This document shows, in pieces, positions 36,763 through 46,840 of a DNA stretch of 64,000 nucleotides (positions are counted from its first letter, which is position 1; each line of letters begins with the position of its first letter). A model generated the notes under the pieces. It had not been told where the DNA came from. It saw only the letters and a list, made by a program, of their open reading frames with translations, and did no database searches. The DNA comes from Heloderma charlesbogerti (lineage: Eukaryota > Chordata > Lepidosauria > Squamata > Helodermatidae): positions 2,157,443 to 2,221,442 of the forward strand of contig JANEZZ010001871.1 in NCBI GenBank assembly GCA_026122225.1. The letters are read 5' to 3'. The position numbers were made by a program, and so were the translations under genes.

Positions 36763-37362
36763 GGGGGGGACAAGAATCAATACAAATAATTGGCTTGGAC
36801 CCTATTTTTTGCTCCATCAACAGAAGGCGCTTCTGTTACCAGCATAAAAATTGCACTCACAGAGTGGATCTTTCTGTAAGTACAACTCTCTTTCTGTGAA
36901 CAGAAGCACCTTCCATTCACAGAAAGAAAACTTGGGATCCAAGCCAATGGCCCTAATCCAACCCAAGTTAGATGCACTTTATTTCTTCAATGTAACAGAC
37001 CCCTCATACAATAATTTTCTCTAGGCATTTTACAATAATTATAAAAATACAAATAAAATCAACAATATAAAATATATAGATGTGCCAGCGTAAGAATATT
37101 ACATTGCAGGGACTAGGATAATACAACATACAACTATATGTTTTTTGAGACATTAAAAGTCTTTGGAAATTTTTTAAAAAGTTTTAAACCCCCTGAGAAA
37201 ACAAGAAAGTCTTAGCCTGGCACCAGAAAGATAGCAATGTGGCACCAGGTGAGCTTTCCTTGGCAGAGCATTCCAGAATGGGGGGGGGCTACCAAAAAAG
37301 CCCTCCTAAACCCATTTAGTCCTGAGTCGTGAGTAATCATTTCTGTGCATTGAATTCAGACT
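36763..37362. other. Unassigned sequence
   Basis: AT-rich; no gene or repeat is recognised. Confidence 0.45.
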
Positions 37363-37822
37363 AAGGGCACGATCCTATGGCTGCTAGTCAGCAGCTAGAT
37401 GGCCATAGGATAGATCGGTTCCTGGGAATCAATCTTGGAGCCTGCGTTCCGAGGTCGGTCCCCGGAGGACCAACCTCCACCCACTGCTGTGCCACCTCAT
37501 AGGCAGCGCAGATCAGCCCCATGCTCCGTGCTTGGAAGAGCAGTGTGGAGCAGGGGAAACGGGGCATTCCCGGGGCAGGCCGGGGCAGGGAGGTCGGAAG
37601 TGCCAGTATGACACATCCTATGTGTCATCCAGCCAACCCTTCCCGCGCTCCAAGGTCCCACAGCTAGAGAGCCAAAATTGGCTGTCTAGCTGTGAAAGCA
37701 GGGTGGTGGGAGCATGGAGAAGATGTGCTCCTCACCACTCCTCCCACCCTGCAGTAAATACGTAGGTGGTTGTCCTCAGGGTCAGAGGTGACCATTGATC
37801 CACATAGGATTACTCCCTTAGT
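37363..37822. mobile_element. AATCCTAT/ATCCTATG-ended element (Harbinger-like)
   Basis: The left end TAAGGGCACGATCCTATGG and right end CACATAGGATTACTCCCTTA are inverted repeats with TAA/TTA at the outer edge, fitting a PIF/Harbinger MITE. The interior is GC-rich with a CACCCTGCAGTAA segment shared with the element at 33735. It is non-coding. Confidence 0.6.
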
Positions 37823-37894
37823 CATATTTAGAATGAGCCATTGAAATCCATTGCACTTAAGTTCACCATGACTAACACAAGTCTCATTGATTTG

Positions 37895-38395
37895 AACTCA
37901 TATAGCATATAATCATCAGGACTAGTAGCCACTGATAGCCTTCTCTTCCAGGAACTTGTCCAACCCCCTTTTAAAGCCATCCAAATTGGTGGCCATCACA
38001 ATATCCTGTGGTAGCAAGTTCCATAGTTTAACTATGCGCTGCGTGAAGACGTACTTCCTTTCATCTGTCCTGAATCTCCCACCAGTCAGCTTCATGGGAT
38101 GACCCTATTGGGTTCTAGTATTTTGAGAGAGGGAGAAAGATGTCTCCCTATCCACATTCTCCACACCATGCATAATTTTGTAGAGCTCGATCATGTCTCC
38201 CCTTACCCTCCTTTTTTCCAAGCTAAACAATCACAGCTATTGTAACCTTCTCTCACAGGGGATATGCTCCAGCCCCAGATCAATTTAGTTGCCCTTTTCT
38301 GCACTTTTCCCAGCTCTACAATATCTTTGTATAGGTGTGGTGACCAGAACTGGACATAGTATTCCAAGTGTGGTTGCATTGTGATTTGCATTGTG
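37895..38395 (-). repeat. CR1-type LINE 3' fragment
   Basis: On the minus strand it reads the end of a CR1 ORF2 (QPHLEYYVQFWSPHLYKDI and GKVQKRATKLI near 38390-38300), followed by 3' sequence that includes GGCTTTAAAAGGGGGTTGGA. The protein segment parallels [19 protein letters not shown] in the longer CR1 copy near 49745. Stops and indels are frequent. Confidence 0.75.
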
Positions 38396-39403
38396 CACTG
38401 TGGAGCATCTGGATTATAGAGCGAGAAGTCAGCAGCTGGATTTTATAAAAATGCCTTTGCTACTGATCAGAAAGTACGAAGAGGAGGTCACAAATATGTT
38501 TTCACTTCCTCTGCAAGTCACCCTTAATGGAAAATTGATCGAGTTGATATTTTCTTTGGGAAGTGATCTTACATTTTAAAAAACAGGGTATGCTGTGGTA
38601 TAATTTGTTTCTCCCCAGCCCCAACTAATCTGAGGGTTTTGTAGCCCAGAAAAAGATTTGCTATGCAGCTACAGCAAATACCACCCAGAGACTAATGGAG
38701 TGTCAAAGAGTTTAATTAGATATGGAGCTAGGAGTTATAGGCATCATTATGGACAACAGCACAGCCTGCAACTTAGGAAATCTGTACATAGTTAAAGAGT
38801 TGGTTAATATAATAGTTGGTTAATATTAATTAGCACTTCTGTGTTACCACTGCTAAAGAAAGTTCAGAGATCAGATCATAGCATTCATGAAATTAGAAAC
38901 GTATCATTTCTTTCTGTAAAGTGGGAAAGACTGTGATCTTTGGCCAGGCATCTGGCTGAGCCTGAAGATTTCAAAGCATTGGCCCCAATCCAGTTCTAAA
39001 GGCCCATTGGATTGGATCCAGATTTAGCCAAAGAGAAGGTTGCTGATCTTTCCCTTCATGCTGCATTTGTACAAGTGTGATTGCTTCAGAAAGAACTTTC
39101 CATTATACTGTCTTTTTTTCTTCATGAGTTTCATAACAGAAGTATGGTGTAATGGTTAGAGTCCAGCCCAAAGTCACCCAGTCAGTGAGATAACTAACAG
39201 GAGGTTTGATCATGAGCTGGATGTGGAAATACAAAGCCGAGCTGGAGGCAAGTGGGGTGCTGACATGTATAGGAATAAGTCGCATTGAACTCAATAAGAC
39301 TTACTTCTGAGTAGACATGCACAGAGTTGGTTCTCCTCTCCATTTTAGCCTCACAACATCAGCAACAACACTGGATGTGGAAATAGAAAGCTTAGCAGGG
39401 AGA
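38396..39403. other. Unassigned sequence
   Basis: No gene is seen. A short dispersed-repeat phrase (GCATTGAACTCAATAAGACTT, then TCTGAGTAGACATGCA) lies at 39280-39320. Confidence 0.45.
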
Positions 39404-39411
39404 ATAATACC

Positions 39412-40066
39412 TAGGGATGTATGAAAGTCACCTACCTTTTCGCAGCTTGGATTCGAGGTGTGGGGGAGGTGCTCCGTCCCTCCCCCCAGAATCCTCCCTG
39501 GGCCGGCTCTGCTCCATGGTGGCTCCACGGAGCCACCAGCCAGTGCCGTCCGCAGCCGGAGTTCCAGCCATGGCCAGCTGCTGCGGATGCAAATGGCAGC
39601 TGCCGTAGCGGCTGCCATTTGCATCCTGCCAGGCTGCCGTGATAGGCTATGTAAGTATTTATGTACTTACACGGTAAAGGCAGCTACGCAAATGGCGTAG
39701 TGGCTGCCATTTGTGTGGCTGCCTTTACCGTGATAGGCTACATAAATACTTAGCCTATCACGGAGAGAGCAGCGGCGCAAACGGCGTAGCGGCCGCTGTT
39801 TGCATCCCTGCTTTTTGCCGTGATAGGCTACGTAAATACTTACGTAGCCTATCACGGCAGCTTGGCAGGACGCAAATGGCGGCCGCAGCAGCCGGCCGAA
39901 AAACCAGCCACCGCCGCCGTCGGCGGAGCCCCAGGTAAGTTTCATTTCGGGGGGATTCCGCAGGGTGGTGGGGGGTGGGAGGCCATTCTGCCACGAATTT
40001 CGGGGGGGCAAATGCCAGTGCATTCAGCCTCACTGAAATCCGTGGCAGAATTCTCCGCCAGCCCTA
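39412..40066 (+). mobile_element. Palindrome-rich hAT-like element, copy E
   Basis: The ends are TAGGGATGTATGAAAGTCA and CCGCCAGCCCTA, with the perfect 8-bp duplication ATAATACC (39404-39411 and 40067-40074). Palindromes include GCAAATGGCAGCTGCC/GGCTGCCATTTGC at 39590-39624 and TGATAGGCTACGTAAATACT with its complement at 39820-39858. A GGCAGCTACGCAAATGGC motif lies near 39678 and its complement near 39704. The left donor motif is weakened (ACCTACCT); the right AGGTAAGT at 39932-39939 is intact. Confidence 0.93.
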
Positions 40067-40074
40067 ATAATACC

Positions 40075-41323
40075 TCCTGCAGGGCTCCAGACCAGCATGG
40101 TCATTTTAAAAGGTTTTTTCTTTCTTTAAAACAGTGTTGCTTTAAACAAAGAGTGCATTGCTCAGGCACACCTAGGACAGCCTTCTTTTGGGAAGCCCCT
40201 AGGAGGAGGAAGTGTTTTGGCTGAAAGTAATTACTGCATGTCTCTGGGTAGGGGAAAAAATACGTAAATATCTATGAAAAATAGCCTTTCTTATGGAAGT
40301 TATGCAGACTCACGGAGATGGCTGGGCACCGGAATTACGGTTGTCGGTACGGATTTATCTTCGTAATTTTCAGAGCAGAAAAAAAAGAAGAGAATTCCGG
40401 GGGCTTGTGAACGACGGTACAGAGCACTGGACACAAACTGCAGAAGTCAAGCGGCATGGAAGGAACACAATTCGTACATCCCTACAAGAAAGTGCTCCTG
40501 AACATGGTTATTCAAAATCCCATGCCATCTTGCTAAAAATAAGGGAGGTAGTTTCACATGAGATGCTCATGGACCTCAAATGTCATGCCCAATGACCCCG
40601 CCTCCTGCAGACACTCATCTGCCCAGCTAAAGAAGAGAGTGCCAGCTTCTCTGTGGCATCATAGCAAGCCAAGCACTGGGAACCAGAGGGATAATGACTG
40701 CTCTTAACCAAGGCCTGCTCTGTCATCAGAGCAGATTAGACAATGTCATCAAGAGAAGCAGAGAGGGCAGAGTCAGAGAAGAAGAAAGAAAAAGGAGGTG
40801 GGAGGGAAAGATCACACAGGACCACCAGGACACCAACGGCTTATCTTACCAATTAACTCTGGTCAGACAGGTTTTGCAAACACCTAAAAGAACTTTGGAG
40901 AAATTCCCTGTACATTTACTAGAAGAAGATCTCTTGGAAAATGGAAAAAAAACACCAAAAAGCTAATAAATGGTTAATAACAGCAACAAAAAGAATATCT
41001 CAACCATACCATATCTTTAAAACCATGAATGGAATACCCAACTAGGTGCATCCAAAAGGAAGTCCTGAATGGTGCTTATCTGCTCATCAACACTGATGTC
41101 AAAATGTAAAGAAAATAGTAACAACACAGAACCCCACCTAAGGCTGCAGCCCTAGGGAAAAGGCCCCATTGAACACAATTGGATTGAATTCTGAGTAAAC
41201 ATTTACAGGATTCAACGGAAAGGGGAACATAATATCCAAATGGGTAATTTGTGCCTGTGCAGGGCTTATCCAAATGTCAATGTATTTATTTATTTATTGT
41301 GCTATTCTTTGCAGTCACATCAC
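40075..41323. other. Unassigned sequence
   Basis: Two open frames on the plus strand (40293-40595, 40694-40966) lack recognisable domains and homologous context, so I do not call genes. AATTCGTACATCCCTAC near 40471 resembles a hAT-like end, but no partner end or duplication was found. 41145-41215 holds a short dispersed repeat phrase (ATTGAACACAATTGGATTGAA). Confidence 0.45.
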
Positions 41324-41331
41324 AGTCCCAT

Positions 41332-42290
41332 TAGGGATTTACGAAAGTCACTTACCTTTTCGCAGCTTGGTTTCGCGGTGGGGGGGGAGGCACTTCGCTT
41401 CTCCCCCTGAAGTTCAGACGAGGGGGGGAGGCATCCCGCCTCGCCCAGCCAAAATTCAGGCTGGGGGGGAGGCGCCCCGCCTCGCCCGGCCGAAATTCAG
41501 GCCGGGGAGAAGCGTCCCGTCTCCCCGGCCGCGAAACAAAAAGTGAAAAAAAAAACCAACCCCGTGATAGGCTACGTAACGATTAACGTAGCCTATCACG
41601 GCTAGATTTCCAAAGTCAACCATGATAGGCTACGTTAATCGTCACGTAGCCTATCACGGGTGACTTGGGGGGGGGGAAGCGCGTACGCAAATGGCGGCGG
41701 CCCATGGGCGCCGCCATTTGCGTTCCTTATTTTGGCACATCTAGTGTACATAAAGATTTACGTAGACTATGGCAAAAATTAGGGCAACGCAAATAGCGTT
41801 GCCCTTATTTTCAACGTAGTCTACGTAAATCTTTACGTACACTAGATGTGCCAAAATAAGAAACGCAAATGGCAGCGGCCCATGGGCACCGCCATTTGCA
41901 TACGCACTTTTTTTTTTTCCCCCAAAGTCACCCATGATAGGCTACGTGACGATTAACGTAGCCTATCACGGCTGACTTTGGAAATCTAGCTGTGATAGGC
42001 TATGTTAATCGTTACGTAGCCTATCACGGGGTGTTTGGGTTTTTTTACTTTATTTTGTAATGGCGGCGGCGGCAGCCGGTCGGAAGACCGGCCGCTGCCC
42101 CCGCCCCCGACGAACCGCCGCCGGGACCCGCCTCTGAGAGGGACATTCGCAGGAAGTAAGTCCCATCCCGGGGGGGGGTGACGTGGGGGTGGCGGAGAAT
42201 TTCACCGCCAATTTCGGGGGGCCGAATGCGTTGGCACTCAGCCTCACCGAGATTCGAGGAGAAATTCTCAGAAATTCTCCACCATCCCTA
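41332..42290 (+). mobile_element. Palindrome-rich hAT-like element, copy F
   Basis: It begins TAGGGATTTACGAAAGTCA and ends CACCATCCCTA, with the perfect duplication AGTCCCAT (41324-41331 and 42291-42298). It has tandem GC units at 41380-41530, then two palindromes with TGATAGGCTACGTAACGAT arms. A large palindrome about 220 bp long is centred on GCAACGCAAATAGCGTTGCC (near 41800), followed by two mirrored TGATAGGCTACG palindromes. The left donor motif ACTTACCT (41351-41358) is intact; the right one is altered (GGAAGTAAGT). Confidence 0.94.
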
Positions 42291-42298
42291 AGTCCCAT

Positions 42299-42767
42299 TC
42301 AGTTAAGTTGCACCAACTAGTGTCACCAGATTCATATCTTACAGCTCAGTGGAAGAGCATATGCTCTGCATGCAGGAATGGCCAGGTTTATCCCTGGCAA
42401 GTGAATTTAAAAGGAACTCAGGTAGCAGGTCAGAGAAATACAGGTTCCTGTAGAGATGCTATCAGCTGGAGTAGACCAGAAAGGGTTAGGTGAATCAATG
42501 GTCAGACTCATTTAAATGCCACTACACGTATACTCCATAGAGATTTTGAAAAATTGCCTATCCAAACTGGAAGTAATTAGTAGGCCAGCAGGGAGAGGTT
42601 GAGAAGTTGAGATGGAGTGAATTTGCTCCCCAAAATAACCATTAAAAATTCATGGAAGGGAAAGCTCTCCTTCGCAAGGGCCATTGAAATGAAGAGATGA
42701 TCCCACACAATTGCCAGTTGTTACAATGCACCTCGAACACAAGACATTCCTACTGTTTCATGCTTTA
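42299..42767. other. Unassigned sequence
   Basis: No gene is seen. 42345-42380 has ACAGCTCAGTGGAAGAGCAT, resembling a tRNA-like A-box region of a degraded SINE. Confidence 0.4.
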
Positions 42768-42857
42768 ACAGTGCAATCCTAGGCATGTCCACTCAGAAGG
42801 CTCATTGAGTTCAATGGGCCTTGCTCCCTGGTAAGTGAGTATAGGATTGCTCCCTAA
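42768..42857. repeat. Short dispersed repeat with CAATCCTA ends
   Basis: AGTGCAATCCTAGGCATGTC at the left and GTATAGGATTGCTCCCTAAG at the right form terminal inverted repeats. The centre reads ATTGAGTTCAATGGGCC, itself partly palindromic. It probably belongs to the same broad AATCCTA-ended family as 42893. Confidence 0.55.
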
Positions 42858-42892
42858 GTCTATTTATGCATGAAAAAGCTTGCCATGCTTTA

Positions 42893-43022
42893 GAGCACAA
42901 TCCTATGCGTGTTTAGACAGAATAAAGTCCTACAACTCCCAGCATTCTCCATTCCCCACTGCTGGCTGAGGAATGCTGGGGGTTGTAGGACTTTTTTCTG
43001 TCTAAACATGCATAGGATTGTG
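42893..43022. mobile_element. Short foldback element (Harbinger-like MITE)
   Basis: The left arm GCACAATCCTATGCGTGTTTA...AACTCCCAGCATTC is complementary to the right arm GAATGCTGGGGGTTGTAGGA...AAACATGCATAGGATTGTGC. It is flanked by TTA on both sides. It is a close relative of the element at 7211-7340. Confidence 0.8.
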
Positions 43023-43460
43023 CCCTTAATGATCTAGCAACATTTAAAGAATATTTCTCTAGTTTGAGTCCATTTAATCTGCTCAAAGAGAGCTTTGCAG
43101 CCCAGTCCCATGCATCCTTACTCAGAAGAAAAACGACTAAGGGCAATAGGGCTTGAACCCGGGAATGCAGCCTTAGCAGTATTGCTACCAATGAAAATCA
43201 GTAAGAAGAATCAATCCTGGTATTTACCAGAATATAGAGCTGGGTGAAACAAATCAATTCACAGAAAAGCCAGAGGGTTGCAAGAGAAAGTTTATTATAA
43301 TATTTAGCTCCATCGCTATGCAATTTGCAGTAGGCTTCCACACAGACTCGTCATGCTGTAGCAAAGGCTGATATCACTAGCTTATGGTGGGAGAAAAGGG
43401 CATCCCCGCCTCACTTTGGAAATGACTGGGGAAATGGACGATGGCAGAAAAAGCACAGAT
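43023..43460. other. Unassigned sequence
   Basis: Nothing is recognised beyond the short phrase GCATCCTTACTCAGAAG near 43110, typical of dispersed repeats in this window. Confidence 0.4.
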
Positions 43461-43806
43461 AGCACCCCGCGGTGGCTTAGTGGTTAAGACGCTGAACTGC
43501 AGACTGGAAGGTCGGCAGGTCAGCAGTTCGAGACCCGAGTGCTGCGTGACGGAGTGAGCTCCCATCTTCAGTCCCAGCTCCTGCCAACCTAGCAGTTCGA
43601 AAGCAAGAAATTGCAAGTATATAAATAGGTAACGCCTCGGCGGGAAAGGCAACCGCGTTCCGTGCACCTCGGTGTTCAGTCATGCCGGCCACATGACCAC
43701 GGAAGCATCTTCGGACAGCGCTGGCTCTTCGGCTTAGAAACGGGGATGAGCACCGCACCCTAGAGTCGGACATGACTGGTTGGGGACACCTTTACCTTTT
43801 TTTTTC
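43461..43806 (+). mobile_element. Sauria-type tRNA-derived SINE
   Basis: The 5' region is tRNA-like, with a pol III A box in GTGGCTTAGTGGTTAAGAC (from 43471) and a B box in GTTCGAGACCC (from 43526). A middle domain includes CCAACCTAGCAGTTCGAAAG and CATGCCGGCCACATGACCAC. The 3' end is GAGTCGGACATGACTGG, then GACACCTTTACC and poly-T. The GAGTCGGACATGACTG word is shared with the 3' tail of the BovB copies here (for example 33001), consistent with SINEs that borrow BovB reverse transcriptase. This family is characteristic of squamates. Confidence 0.9.
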
Positions 43807-44321
43807 TGCTGTTGTAATCTTCTTCTGTTCCTTTGCACACCTGATTTGTCAGGCTGTGATAAGAAGATGGAACACAATCATGCTACCAAATCAGGAATAT
43901 GTAGGTTGACGGCCAGAAAAAGAACCTTCTTCTTCCACATTGCCTTTCAGTCAAATTCTTTTTTGCTGAATGTAGCTATTTGCCTCCCTGCAGAGAATAT
44001 ATATGCACATACACCATTCACTGGAAAGTATTTTTAAAATCCTCACATTCTGACTCAGTAAATTCTGATATTTCTGAATCACAGCCACCTGGACCAGCTG
44101 TTGGAACAGGCAGGTGCTACAACCACACAGAATTCTCAGTACACTCATTTAGGAGAAGTTCTCACAAACAGCAGATGAGGAGGGAAACCTGTTTCTTTCT
44201 GGCCTGTAGCACTCCAGGCTACAATTGCCTGTTTATGTGATTGACTCTTCTGTCTTAGGATATTTCCCCCCCACATTTGCATAAAGAAAATGTATATGTC
44301 AGGAGAAGACTAGTCAAGAAT
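43807..44321. other. Unassigned sequence
   Basis: No gene or repeat is recognised. Confidence 0.45.
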
Positions 44322-44705
44322 AGAGATGGGTGAACTCACCAGGGCCTGCCTCACGCGCCCCTCACTGGCCCCACCGCTAGCCGGCTGGCCCTGTTCAGCA
44401 CACTGCATGAGCTGCCAGATGGTGTGCGGGTGCCCAGTGAGTGGTGTCCCCGCATCCTGCGAACTGCCATTTTGCATGAAAATGGTGGCTCTGCTATTTA
44501 CATGTCGTCGTTTGTAAATTCTAATTAGACCATTTACGTAATTTTGCATAAATGGGGCTATTTACGGCTGCCATTTTATGCAAATGGTGAGTTATATCAA
44601 TAGTGAAGACACCATTCTTATGCAAAATTGTGCCTCGTGGACAAGCAGGGGATGCCATGGTTGCTCGACTCGGGGAGTCGGCACACGCTGAGTCGGTCAA
44701 GCATG
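44322..44705 (+). mobile_element. Palindrome-rich hAT-like element, second subfamily (partial)
   Basis: It starts TAGAGATGGGTGAACTCACC and contains GCCATTTTGCATGAAAATGG paired with GGCTGCCATTTTATGC, around a core GGACCATTT-type region, in the same plan as 28289-28799. The right end has decayed and no duplication is visible. CTCACCAGG at the left is again an outward GGTGAG motif. Confidence 0.5.
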
Positions 44706-44838
44706 GTGATCCACGGACTAGTGTCCAGGGGCAGGGACAAGCTGGCAAAAAATCACCAAGCCTCGAGCTCAGCTGGATTCTTGTGACATACCTTTTCTAA
44801 AATCCTTCTCCCAACAGCTTACCTTAGATTTTGGCAGT

Positions 44839-45051
44839 GAGGGCTGGTGGCTCTGATTTCAGTGGGGCTATAATTCCATTCTGGCTTTTTGTCAGAACCA
44901 GCCAGAGGTCTAAAGGAGCTATCCAAGGTGCTGGATCCTATCCCCAAACTGGGCTCAGCACCTTGGATAGTGCCTTCAGAGCTCTGGCTGGTTCTGACTG
45001 AAACCCAGAATGGAATCATAGCCCCACCAAAATCGGAGCCACCAGCCTCCA
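44839..45051. mobile_element. Foldback element, arms about 100 bp
   Basis: GAGGGCTGGTGGCTCTGATTT...CTATCCAAGGTGCTGG on the left is complementary to CAGCACCTTGGATAGTGCC...CGGAGCCACCAGCC on the right, with about 85-90 percent match. There is almost no spacer. It is a non-coding DNA-transposon derivative of unknown family. Confidence 0.75.
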
Positions 45052-45506
45052 GTGGATTTTGAACACTTCCCATTCCATATGCATGTGAATCTACCTTGAG
45101 TCGCCTCAGTAGAAGAGGTTCAAAGAATGCAGAGAGGCACACCTCGCTACTTGCACACCTCGCTGTTTGGCCAACCCCAATTCTCCTTTGGCCTGCCAAA
45201 TCTGTACAACCAACCAGCCTAAATAATTACAGAGGTTTGCCCAGTGGACAATTCTCTCTCCTCTATTTTATTCCTTCATCAAAAGCCATTAACTGAAATC
45301 ACCAGTACAATTCATTAATAATTGAATACTTCATTTTCTTCAATCACAGGAAATAAGGTAAACAGCATTTTCAACAGTAATCTGTGATTATAAACAGAAC
45401 ACCTTTGTTGTAAAGAATCAATGTTAATAAATAATGGATAACATGTGTTTCTGCAATCTGATCATTACCATGCTTTATAGGTAATAGAAAAAACTGCCAA
45501 GGGAAA

Positions 45507-45511
<5 letters not shown>
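45052..45511. other. Unassigned sequence
   Basis: No gene is seen; AT-rich in the second half. Confidence 0.45.

Positions 45512-45541
<30 letters not shown>
45512..45541. repeat. (CA)n microsatellite
   Basis: This is a pure CA run of about 15 units, followed by GTTATGTGTGTG. Confidence 0.95.
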
Positions 45542-45543
<2 letters not shown>

Positions 45544-45581
45544 ATGTGTGTGTTAATCAGCTTTTGCCAGTGTGTTCTGAT

Positions 45582-46546
45582 TAGGGTTGGCGGAGAATTT
45601 CTCCCCGAAACTTCGGGGGGCCGAGTGCCAACGTGTTCGGCGCCCAGAACAAGTTTTGGGGAGAAATTCTCCACCGCCCCCGCACCCTGCACCCCCCCCC
45701 AGGACGGGACTTACCTTTCCCGAATGTCCCTCCCGGCGGCGGGTCCCGGCAGCACTTCGTTGGGTCTTCATCAGGGGCGGGGGCGGCAGCCGATCTTTCG
45801 ATCGGCTGCCGCCGCCGCCGCCATTCCAATAAAACTAAAAAAAAAAAAACGGCCCCGTGATAGGCTACGTGACGATTAACGTAGCCTATCACGGCTAGAT
45901 TTGCAAAGTCAGCCGTGATAGGCTACGTAAATCGTCACGTAGCCTATCACAGGTGACTTTAAAAAAAAAAAAGCACGTACGGATAATGGCGGCCCCCATA
46001 GGGAGCCGCCATTCCCGTTCCTTATTTGGTCGCTGTAGTCTATGTAAAGATTACATAGACTACGGCTAAAATAAGGGCAACGCTATTTGCCTTGCCCTTA
46101 TTTTCGCCGTAGTCTACGTAAAGATTTACGTAGACTACAGCGACCAAATAAGGAACGCGAATGGCGGCTCCCTATGGGGGCCGCCATTTGCGTACGCGCT
46201 TTTCTTTTTTTAAGTCACCCATGATAGGCTACGTGACGATTTACATAGCCTATCATGTCTGACTTTGCAGATCTAGCCGTGATAGGCTACGTTAATCGTC
46301 ACGTAGCCTATCACGGGGGCGTGTGTTTTTTTTTAAAAAAAATTATTTTGCGGCCGGGCGAGGTGCCTCCTCCCCGGCCTGAATTTCGGCCGGGCAAGGC
46401 AGGAAGCCTCCCCCCCAGCCTGAATTTCGGCCGGGCGAGGCAGGAAGCCTCCCCCCCAGCCTGAACTTCGGGCGAAGAGCAGCGAAGCGCCTCCCCCCCA
46501 CCGCGAGAAGCTGCGAGACCAGGTAAGTGAGTTTCGTGCACCCCTA
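45582..46546 (-). mobile_element. Palindrome-rich hAT-like element, copy G
   Basis: It is reversed relative to copies A, B and F: it begins TAGGGTTGGCGGAGAATTT and ends GTTTCGTGCACCCCTA. The perfect duplication is GTTCTGAT (45574-45581 and 46547-46554). A terminal palindrome has CCCCGAAACTTCGGGG at its foot. Two TGATAGGCTACGTGACGAT palindromes follow, then a central palindrome of about 230 bp (45975-46205) from ATGGCGGCCCCCATAGGGAG to its complement. The two TGATAGGCTACG palindromes then recur in mirrored order, followed by 40-bp GC units. Outward donors ACTTACCT (45710) and AGGTAAGT (46521) are intact. Confidence 0.95.
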
Positions 46547-46554
46547 GTTCTGAT

Positions 46555-46840
46555 CTTAGAAACTGAATCCTTTTATCAAGCAACCAAGCAGAATTGACAT
46601 TAGATCTAAGTATACAGATATACTCCTAATTTACCCAGTGGTGTAGTGAAGAGGAAATGCAGCTCTGTGACTTCTTTCAGAGCAGGATTAAAGACTTCAT
46701 CAGCTGGAATGCCAGGTTAATTGATGGACCTGCCATGCTCTGGCAAGTGAATAAGGTTATAAGAAGTATTTCTAGTTTCTGCTATTGTTTGTGGCAAACT
46801 AGTATAGAGCAAGTAGCCAAAGGCGTACCCTGGATTTTAG
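46555..46840 (+). pseudogene. Possible upstream part of the CR1 LINE
   Basis: Just before the transposon at 46841 the sequence reads ACCCTGGATTTTAG (T-L-D-F-R). The copy of the target on the far side (GATTTTAGGAAAGCC) continues D-F-R-K-A, a motif at the start of the CR1 RT region. The CR1 element therefore probably extends left of the insertion. Farther upstream no CR1 motif is clear. Confidence 0.45.

Noticed and set aside
40270..40485. Another hAT-like insertion suggested by GTAGGGGAAAAAATACG and TTCGTACATCCCTAC
   Set aside because: The flanks TCTCTGGG and CAAGAAAG do not match and no palindromic interior is present.
40293..40966. Two plus-strand open frames of about 90-100 codons
   Set aside because: No homology recognised, no conserved neighbour, and compositional bias (Arg/Lys/Glu) follows local purine richness.
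42345..42380. Possible second tRNA-derived SINE (CAGCTCAGTGGAAGAGCAT)
   Set aside because: Only a short A-box-like phrase is visible; no B box at the right distance or SINE tail was found, so it is mentioned but not called.
43461..43540. Possible tRNA gene
   Set aside because: Only the A and B boxes are tRNA-like; the rest continues into SINE body and a BovB-like tail.
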